Assembly: GCA_963969365.1 (NCBI GenBank)
Contig: OZ017754.1
Location: 2,108,001 to 2,172,000, forward strand
Length of the DNA stretch: 64,000 bases
Direction of reading: 5' to 3'
Origin: Asterochloris sp. CNOR1
Taxonomy: Eukaryota > Chlorophyta > Trebouxiophyceae > Trebouxiales > Trebouxiaceae
Positions 56,805 to 64,000 of the stretch are shown piece by piece; the first letter of the stretch is position 1, and every line of letters starts with the position of its first letter. Made by a program: the position numbers and the translations under genes. The notes beneath the pieces are model-generated. The model did no database searches. It was not told the DNA's origin and saw only the letters and a list, made by a program, of their open reading frames with translations.

Positions 56805-58469
56805 TAGGCCGACTTGATGCGCTCCATAAGGTTGTGTTGGAAGGTGCCAGTGATGGCATGGAGGTCTGGGCGGCGGGAGAGGGGGTCTGCGAGGTTGTCA
56901 CTGCCCGCCTTGTAGTGGATGTCCAGGTCAAACTGCTGGAGTGTCTCCAGCCAGCGAGCTTGTCGCCGGGACAGGTTGCGCTGAGTGGTGAGGTATTTGA
57001 GGTTGAGGTGGTCTGAGTTGACGCGGAACTTGGATCCTTCCAGGTAGCAGCGCCATGTGCGAAGAGCATGGATCACCGCCAGTAGCTCCAGCTCATGTAT
57101 GGGGTAGTTGCGCTCGGCGGAGTTGAGCTTGCGAGACTCGTAGGCGATGGGCTGAAGTCCATTGCCTTGGTCCTGAAGCAGCGTGGCCCCGATGGCAAAC
57201 TGGGAGGCGTCTGTGTAGAGCTCGAAGGGGTAGGCGAAGTCAGGTGTGGCCAGGACTGGTGTGGTTGTCAGAGCATGCTTGAGCTCAGCAAAGGCCTTGG
57301 CCTCCACCTCGCTCCATCGCCAAGTTGCCTTGGCGCCGGTGATGTTGGTCAGTGGCGCTGCTATGTGGGAGAACCTGTTGACAAAGCGCCGGTAGAAGCC
57401 CGCGAGGCCCAGAAAGCACCGGAGTTGGTGGGCGTCTGAGGGGTCAGGCCAATCAAGAATGGCCTTCACCTTCCTTGCGTCCACCTTGATGCCTGCCCCG
57501 CTGATGGTGTGGCCAAGGAAGTCCAGCTCAGCCATGCCGAACTGGTACTTGGAGGCCTTGGCGTAGAGGTGGTGCCGCTCCAAGGCACTGAGCACAGCCT
57601 CCACATGCTGCGCGTGCTCCTCAGGGGACTTGGAGTAGATGAGGATGTCGTCAAGGTAGACCACGACGAATTTGTCCAGGAAGGGCCTGAGCACTCGGTT
57701 CATGAGGGTCATGAACGTGCTTGGCGCATTGGTGAGCCCAAAGGGTAGCACCAGGAACTCAAAGTGACCATAGCGTGTGCGGAAGGCCGTCTTGTGCGTG
57801 TCGCCCTCAGCGATGCGGACTTGCCAGTAGCCACTGGCCAGGTCCAGCTTGGAGAACATCTTGGCGCCATTGAGTTGGTCCAGGAGGTCATCAATGCGTG
57901 GAATGGGGTAGCGGTTCTTCACAGTGATTTTAATGAGCGCTCTGTAGTCGATGCACATCCGCAGGCCGCCGTCCTTCTTGTGCACGAAGAGGATGGGTGC
58001 TCCAAAGGGGGACTTGCTGGGCTTGATGAAGCCCTTCTCCAGCAAGTCGTCCAGCTGCTTGCGCAGCTCTCCAAGCTCCAGAGGGGACATGCGGTAGATG
58101 CCCTGATATGGTTGCGCGCCGCCAGGTTCCAGGTCGATGTGGTGGTCAACGTCCCTCCTTGGTGGTAGTTTACTGGGAAGAGGCTGGAAGACGCCTTGGT
58201 GCCGGTTCAGCACCTCCTGTAGCTGGGCGTGTGAAGTCTGTGGTGCCGGGGTCACTGTGGTTGTCTCTGCGGTGGTTGTCTCTGCGGTGCGCACCAGGGC
58301 AAGATAGCCGCTGGCGCCGTGTCTGAGTGCTCTGGAGGCTTGCAACGAGGAGATGACTGGGATGTCCTTAGAAGAAGTTGTCCTTGGTGCCTCACTGCTG
58401 GGGGCCACTATGATCTGTGTTGGGCGTTCAGGTCCTTGGATTCTTGGCCGCAAGGTTCGCTGTGCCCAG
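56805..58469 (-). pseudogene. pol copy H: linker, RT, RNase H (minus strand)
   Basis: It is open for about 550 codons on the minus strand, from the LTR fusion ([13 protein letters not shown]) through RT ([33 protein letters not shown]) and RNase H ([38 protein letters not shown]). It ends at MERIKSAY, where it meets the tail module. It has no start codon of its own, as the gag and protease active site are missing. It lacks the indels that break element F. Confidence 0.85.
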
Positions 58470-58668
58470 TCGCTTACAACGTACGGTGGACGGTGGGCTC
58501 TGAGACGGTGTTCAAAGGTGTCAAGGAATGTTGGTGAAGTGCCAGTGTGCCATATATACTCTCATATTATTATAATATAAGGAAAGGAAAATCAAGGAAG
58601 GTTCTAGCAGGTGCAGTGGAAGCTTCTGATAGGGTCTGGTAGGGTCTAGAAGGCAGCAGTGTGCTGCA
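58470..58668 (-). repeat. LTR (type 2) at the centre of the H/I inverted pair
   Basis: It is the same trimmed LTR as 54138-54336, with the same fusion to pol on its left and the same GCAGG edge on its right (58669-58673). Confidence 0.87.
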
Positions 58669-60800
58669 GCAGGTGCTTCCGCTGCCGCCAGCCTGGACAT
58701 CTTGCTGAGGAGTGCACCTACTTCAACACCACGCGCCCTACATCATCCTCATCACATGAGCAACCAAAAAACTAGCTGGCCAGCCTGGTCACACAGGCTT
58801 TGGGCACAGAGCTGCGCCGGCACACATCCAAAGCCACATCGGAGTCGCCACCATGACAACACCACCATGCCACCCAGACCTGCTCATCCTTCAAGGCACC
58901 TGCGCCGGACACCCTGCCAACATCCTGGTGGACTCAGGTGCCTCCATGGACTTCATCAACCACCGCTACATGGCCAAGCACAGACTACCCAAGACCAAGG
59001 AAGACCCCCATGGGCGTGTCACGCTTGCAGACGGCAGCGTGCGCCCATGCACCCAGATTAGCGACAAAACCGTCACCCTCAGTGGCTACCAGACCTCGTG
59101 CCACCTCCACGTCACAGACCTCGGCCCCCATGATCTCATCCTGGGACAACCATGGCTCCAGAGCAACAACCCTGACATCGACTGGGCACAACGCACCTTG
59201 CGGCCAAGAATCCAAGGACCTGAACGCCCAACACAGATCATAGTGGCCCCCAGCAGTGAGGCACCAAGGACAACTTCTAAGGACATCCCAGTCATCTCCT
59301 CGTTGCAAGCCTCCAGAGCACTCAGACACGGCGCCAGCGGCTATCTTGCCCTGGTGCGCACCGCAGAGACAACCACCGCAGAGACAACCACAGTGACCCC
59401 GGCACCACAGACTTCACACGCCCAGCTACAGGAGGTGCTGAACCGGCACCAAGGCGTCTTCCAGCCTCTTCCCAGTAAACTACCACCAAGGAGGGACGTT
59501 GACCACCACATCGACCTGGAACCTGGCGGCGCGCAACCATATCAGGGCATCTACCGCATGTCCCCTCTGGAGCTTGGAGAGCTGCGCAAGCAGCTGGACG
59601 ACTTGCTGGAGAAGGGCTTCATCAAGCCCAGCAAGTCCCCCTTTGGAGCACCCATCCTCTTCGTGCACAAGAAGGACGGCGGCCTGCGGATGTGCATCGA
59701 CTACAGAGCGCTCGTTAAAATCACTGTGAAGAACCGCTACCCCATTCCACGCATTGATGACCTCCTGGACCAACTCAATGGCGCCAAGGTGTTCTCCAAG
59801 CTGGACCTGGCCAGTGGCTACTGGCAAGTCCGCATCGCTGAGGGCGACACGCACAAGACGGCCTTCCGCTCACGCTATGGTCACTTTGAGTTCCTGGTGC
59901 TACCCTTTGGGCTCACCAATGCGCCAAGCACGTTCATGACCCTCATGAACCGAGTGCTCAGGCCCTTCCTGGACAAATTCGTCGTGGTCTACCTTGACGA
60001 CATCCTCATCTACTTCAAGTCCCCTGAGGAGCACGCGCAGCATGTGGAGGCTGTGCTCAGTGCCTTGGAGCGGCACCACCTCTACGCCAAGGCCTCCAAG
60101 TGCCAGTTCGGCATGGCTGAGCTGGACTTCCTTGGCCACACCATCAGCGGGGCAGGCATCAAGGTGGACGCAAGGAAGGTGAAGGCCATTCTTGATTGGC
60201 CTGACCCCTCAGACGCCCACCAACTCCGGTGCTTTCTGGGCCTCGCGGGCTTCTACCGGCGCTTTGTCAACAGGTTCTCCCACATAGCAGCGCCACTGAC
60301 CAACATCACCGGCGCCAAGGCAACTTGGCGATGGAGCGAGGTGGAGGCCAAGGCCTTTGCTGAGCTCAAGCATGCTCTGACAACCACACCAGTCCTGGCC
60401 TAACCTGACTTCGCCTACCATTTCGAGCTCTACACAGACGCCTCCCAGTTCGCCATCGGGGCCACGCTGCTTCAGGACCAAGGCAATGGACTTCAGCCCA
60501 TCGCCTACGAGTCTCGCAAGCTCAACTCCGCCGAGCGCAACTACCCCATACATGAGCTGGAGCTACTGGCGGTGATCCATGCTCTTCGCACATGGCGCTG
60601 CTACCTGGAAGGATTCCGCGTCAACTCAGACCACCTCAACCTCAAATACCTCACCACTCAGCGCAACCTGTCCCGGCGACAAGCTCGCTGGCTGGAGACA
60701 CTCCAGCAGTTTGACCTGGACATCCACTACAAGGCGGGCAGTGACAACCTCGCAGACCCCCTCTCCCGCCGCCCAGACCTCCATGCCATCACTGGCACCT
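58669..60800 (+). pseudogene. pol copy I: protease, RT, RNase H with one nonsense codon
   Basis: The ATG at 58853 opens a 516-codon frame. It has protease [20 protein letters not shown], a [14 protein letters not shown] block, RT with [19 protein letters not shown] (Val for Asn) and [11 protein letters not shown]. It stops at TAA 60401-60403 (CTGGCCTAACCT, where the sister copy reads CTGGCCACACCT). The frame then continues through RNase H to about 60800, where an LTR begins directly after ITGTLQHT. Confidence 0.87.
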
Positions 60801-61006
60801 TGCAGCACACTGCTGCCTTCTAGACCCTACCAGACCCTATCAGAAGCTTCCACTGCACCTGCTAGAACCTTCCTTGATTTTCCTTTCTTTCTATTATAAT
60901 AATATGAGAGTATATATAGCACTCTGGCACTTCACCAACATTCCTTGACACCTTTGAACACCGTCTCAGAGCCCACCGTCCACCGTACGCTGTAAGCGAG
61001 GCCACA
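60801..61006 (+). repeat. 5' LTR (type 2) of gypsy element J
   Basis: 206 bp, TGCAGCACACTG...GAGGCCACA, with a TATA box in GAGTATATATAGCAC (60911-60918). The primer site TGGTTTCGGAGG starts at 61010. Confidence 0.9.
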
Positions 61007-61040
61007 ACTTGGTTTCGGAGGTTCTGTTCGATCATTCCCC

Positions 61041-61890
61041 ATGGACCCAGCAGCCATGCAAGCCAAGATCGGGGAGCTCGAGGCTTCCCTGGCAACAGTC
61101 ACCGGTGCCCTGCAACAGCTCAGCACACAGCAGGCTGCCCACTCAGCACCCAAGCAACCCAAGCCACCTCAGCCAGAGAAGTATGAGGGAGACCGCCGCA
61201 GTGGTGCAGCATCCAACTGGCTGCACCAGATGACACTCTACCTCACCATCCTGGGCATCCTGGACACCGCCCACGCCATCCCCCACGCAGTGTCCTTCCT
61301 CATCGGAGCTGCCAGAACCTGGTGGCGTGCTCAGGAAGCTTCTGGAAGCCCACCAACCACCTGGGCAGCCTTCAAGGCCTCCTTCCTTGAGGCCTTCCAG
61401 ACCATCGATGCTGAGCGCATGGCCAGGGACCGCATGGAGAACCTCAAGCAACGCACCTCTGTCACAGACTACGCCAACCAGTTCTCAGGTCTGCTCCTGG
61501 AAGTTCCAGAGATGCACCCTGTGGACGCCGTCTACCGCTTTGTGAGGGGGCTGAAGCCCCAGATCCGCCTCCACGTGGAGCTCCAGCGCCCAATCACTGT
61601 CAACGACGCCATCCGCTTGGCACAAGCTGCTGACTCAGCACTGTACTTCACGCGGCCCACCTACCCTGTCAACCGGCCGACACCTTCACCTACCTACATG
61701 GGGCCACAGCCCATGCAACTTGGCGCTCTGACCCCGCCCACCCAAGCTCTCACCAGCAGAGCGTGAGCGCCTGTACAGAGAGGGCAGGTGCTTCCGCTGC
61801 CGCCAGCCTGGACATCTTGCTGAGGAGTGCACCTACTTCAACACCACGCGCCCCACATCATCCTCATCACATGAGCAACCAAAAAACTAG
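61041..61890 (+). CDS. gag: gag polyprotein of element J (one frameshift)
   Basis: ATG 61041 ([20 protein letters not shown]) opens the capsid part: [40 protein letters not shown] and [20 protein letters not shown]. Near 61735 an extra C (CTGACCCCGCC against CTGACCCGCC in the 50061 copy) shifts the frame, giving an early stop at about 61766. In the original frame the protein would continue through the zinc knuckle [14 protein letters not shown] to TAG 61888-61890. It packages element RNA. Either a recent mutation or a sequencing error fits. Confidence 0.85.
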
Positions 61891-61967
61891 CTGGCCAGCC
61901 TGGTCACACAGGCTTTGGGCACAGAGCTGCGCCGGCACACATCCAAAGCCACATCGGAGTCGCCACC

Positions 61968-64000
61968 ATGATCACACCACCATGCCACCCAGACCTGCTC
62001 ATCCTTCAAGGCACCTGCGCCGGACACCCTGCCAACATCCTGGTGGACTCAGGTGCCTCCATGGACTTCATCAACCACCGCTACATGGCCAAGCACAGAC
62101 TACCCAAGACCAAGGAAGACCCCCATGGGCGTGTCACGCTTGCAGACGGCAGCGTGCGCCCATGCACCCAGATTAGCGACAACACCGTCACCCTCAGTGG
62201 CTACCAGACCTCGTGCCACCTCCACGTCACAGACCTCGGCCCCCATGATCTCATCCTGGGACAACCATGGCTCCAGAGCAACAACCCTGACATCGACTGG
62301 GCACAGCGCACCTTGCGGCCAAGAATCCAAGGACCTGAACGCCCAACACAGATCATAGTGGCCCCCAGCAGTGAGGCACCAAGGACAACTTCTTCTGAGG
62401 ACATCCCAGTCATCTCCTCGTTGCAAGCCTCCAGAGCACTCAGACACGGCGCCAGCGGCTATCTTGCCCTGGTGCGCACCGCAGAGACAACCACCGCAGA
62501 GACAACCACCGCAGAGACAACCACAGTGACCCCGGCACCACAGACTTCACACGCCCAGCTACAGGAGGTGCTGAACCGGCACCGAGGCGTCTTCCAGCCT
62601 CTTCCCAGTAAACTACCACCAAGGAGGGACGTTGACCACCACATCGACCTGGAACCTGGCGGCGCCCAACCATATCAGGGCATCTACCGCATGTCCCCTC
62701 TGGAGCTTGGAGAGCTGCGCAAGCAGCTGGACGACTTGCTGGAGAAGGGCTTCATCAAGCCCAGCAAGTCCCCCTTTGGAGCACCCATCCTCTTCGTGCA
62801 CAAGAAGGACGGCGGCCTGCGGATGTGCATCGACTACAGAGCGCTCAACAAAATCACTGTGAAGAACCGCTACCCCATTCCACGCATTGATGACCTCCTG
62901 GACCAACTCAGTGGCGCCAAGGTGTTCTCCAAGCTGGACCTGGCCAGTGGCTACTGGCAAGTCCGCATCGCTGAGGGCGACACGCACAAGACGGCCTTCC
63001 GCTCACGCTATGGTCACTTTGAGTTCCTGGTGCTACCCTTTGGGCTCACCAATGCGCCAAGCACGTTCATGACCCTCATGAACCAAGTGCTCAGGCCCTT
63101 CCTGGACAAATTCGTCGTGGTCTACCTTGACGACATCCTCATCTACTCCAAGTCCCCTGAGGAGCACGCGCAGCATGTGGAGGCTGTGCTCAGTGCCTTG
63201 GAGCGGCACCACCTCTACGCCAAGGCCTCCAAGTGCCAGTTCGGCATGGCTGAGCTGGACTTCCTTGGCCACACCATCAGCGGGGCAGGCATCAAGGTGG
63301 ACGCAAGGAAGGTGAAGGCCATTCTTGATTGGCCTGACCCCTCAGACGCCCACCAACTCCGGTGCTTTCTGGGCCTCGCGGGCTTCTACCGGCGCTTTGT
63401 CAACAGGTTCTCCCACATAGCAGCGCCACTGACCAACATCACCGGCGCCAAGGCAACTTGGCGATGGAGCGAGGTGGAGGCCAAGGCCTTTGCTGAGCTC
63501 AAGCATGCTCTGACAACCACACCAGTCCTGGCCACACCTGACTTCGCCTACCCCTTCGAGCTCTACACAGACGCCTCCCAGTTTGCCATCGGGGCCACGC
63601 TGCTTCAGGACCAAGGCAATGGACTTCAGCCCATCGCCTACGAGTCTCGCAAGCTCAACTCCGCCGAGCGCAACTACCCCATACATGAGCTGGAGCTACT
63701 GGCGGTGATCCATGCTCTTCGCACATGGCGCTGCTACCTGGAAGGATCCAAGTTCCGCGTCAACTCAGACCACCTCAACCTCAAATACCTCACCACTCAG
63801 CGCAACCTGTCCCGGCGACAAGCTCGCTGGCTGGAGACACTCCAGCAGTTTGACCTGGACATCCACTACAAGGCGGGCAGTGACAACCTCGCAGACCCCC
63901 TCTCCCGCCGCCCAGACCTCCATGCCATCACTGGCACCTTCCAACACAACCTTATGGAGCGCATCAAGTCGGCCTACGAAGGCGACACCTACCTGGAGGA
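61968..64000 (+). CDS. pol: pol polyprotein of element J, open to the window end
   Basis: ATG 61968 starts 78 bp after the gag stop and the frame stays open for 677 codons. The aspartic protease has [21 protein letters not shown] linker has three TAETT repeats (15-bp units near 62480-62525). RT has [20 protein letters not shown] with the normal Asn, [20 protein letters not shown] and the catalytic [14 protein letters not shown]. RNase H has [40 protein letters not shown] and [15 protein letters not shown]. The integrase N-region begins at [16 protein letters not shown], where the window ends. All visible catalytic motifs are intact. Confidence 0.9.
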   Translation, partial: MITPPCHPDLLILQGTCAGHPANILVDSGASMDFINHRYMAKHRLPKTKEDPHGRVTLADGSVRPCTQISDNTVTLSGYQTSCHLHVTDLGPHDLILGQPWLQSNNPDIDWAQRTLRPRIQGPERPTQIIVAPSSEAPRTTSSEDIPVISSLQASRALRHGASGYLALVRTAETTTAETTTAETTTVTPAPQTSHAQLQEVLNRHRGVFQPLPSKLPPRRDVDHHIDLEPGGAQPYQGIYRMSPLELGELRKQLDDLLEKGFIKPSKSPFGAPILFVHKKDGGLRMCIDYRALNKITVKNRYPIPRIDDLLDQLSGAKVFSKLDLASGYWQVRIAEGDTHKTAFRSRYGHFEFLVLPFGLTNAPSTFMTLMNQVLRPFLDKFVVVYLDDILIYSKSPEEHAQHVEAVLSALERHHLYAKASKCQFGMAELDFLGHTISGAGIKVDARKVKAILDWPDPSDAHQLRCFLGLAGFYRRFVNRFSHIAAPLTNITGAKATWRWSEVEAKAFAELKHALTTTPVLATPDFAYPFELYTDASQFAIGATLLQDQGNGLQPIAYESRKLNSAERNYPIHELELLAVIHALRTWRCYLEGSKFRVNSDHLNLKYLTTQRNLSRRQARWLETLQQFDLDIHYKAGSDNLADPLSRRPDLHAITGTFQHNLMERIKSAYEGDTYLE

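Larger units (their letters stand above)
56805..60450. repeat. Second unit of a ~4.33-kb tandem duplication of nested gypsy DNA
   Basis: 56805-58668 matches 52472-54336 (element F pol plus its 5' LTR, minus strand). 58669 to about 60420 matches 54337-56122 (knuckle, protease, RT, plus strand). The offset is about 4332 bp throughout, including the odd LTR-protease fusion and the GCAGG edge. This shows copying of an already nested structure rather than two independent insertions. Confidence 0.82.
60801..64000 (+). mobile_element. Ty3/gypsy LTR retrotransposon J, 3' end outside the window
   Basis: The layout is LTR, primer site, gag, then protease-RT-RNase H-(integrase). This is the most complete gypsy copy here. 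Pol is open to the window end, and integrase would follow, as in the related fragments at 51031 and 46122. Gag carries one extra C that shifts its frame, so autonomy depends on whether that base is real. Confidence 0.9.

Noticed and set aside
59480-59854. A 124-residue antisense ORF (starts [20 protein letters not shown]) conserved in every RT copy
   Set aside because: It lies exactly opposite the RT frame and is kept only because RT and its codon bias are conserved. No start context, domain or independent copy supports it.
37248-64000. Possible viral origin of gag-pol sequences
   Set aside because: Domain order, LTRs, 5-bp target duplications and absence of an envelope gene identify ordinary Ty3/gypsy and Ty1/copia retrotransposons.

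Overview
The window looks like nuclear DNA of a green alga, most likely a trebouxiophyte-type chlorophyte; this is inferred, not proven. Coding DNA is GC-rich and every unique gene is split into 6-14 short exons. Acceptors are almost all of the form (C/T)GCAG|G. Two genes carry the algal poly(A) motif TGTAA downstream, and the best family matches are plant-like proteins. No operons, CRISPR arrays, tRNAs or rRNAs were seen.

Region 1 (1-33322) is gene-dense. I rebuilt eight spliced genes by hand; each closes in frame across all its junctions. In order they are: a LOV/PAS-like Ser/Thr kinase (+, 5' end outside the window), an At5g10190-type MFS transporter (-), an ISS1/VAS1-type aromatic aminotransferase (+), a SAM-dependent O-methyltransferase (-), eukaryotic glutathione synthetase (+), a large coiled-coil protein (-), a PAPST1/SLC35B2-type PAPS transporter (+) and an SLC25 mitochondrial carrier (-). 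Strands alternate without exception. This gives three divergent pairs (start codons about 105, 158 and 249 bp apart) and four convergent pairs (stops 108-313 bp apart). Glutathione synthetase and the PAPS transporter both belong to sulfur metabolism, but no single pathway links all eight genes.

Region 2 (33323-42152) is gene-poor. It holds two diverged, frame-broken copies of one unrecognised gene (34864-36460 and 40148-41480), a short complete gag-only LTR element (37249-39356, TSD CATCT, LTRs about 99% identical), a solo LTR (39924-40147) and exon-like fragments I could not join.

Region 3 (42153-64000) is nested retrotransposons. A Ty1/copia element (-) is split by a chimeric Ty3/gypsy-family element (44364-48077, TSD GCACC), which itself contains a solo LTR with an amplified 3' end (TSD AAGAC). 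A gypsy element starting at 49810 carries another gypsy element inserted in its gag (50813-54336, TSD GCAGG). About 4.33 kb of that nest is repeated in tandem (52472-56804 and from 56805), giving long inverted pol repeats. The last element (LTR 60801-61006) has a pol frame that stays open to the end of the window and is the best candidate for a recently active autonomous copy.
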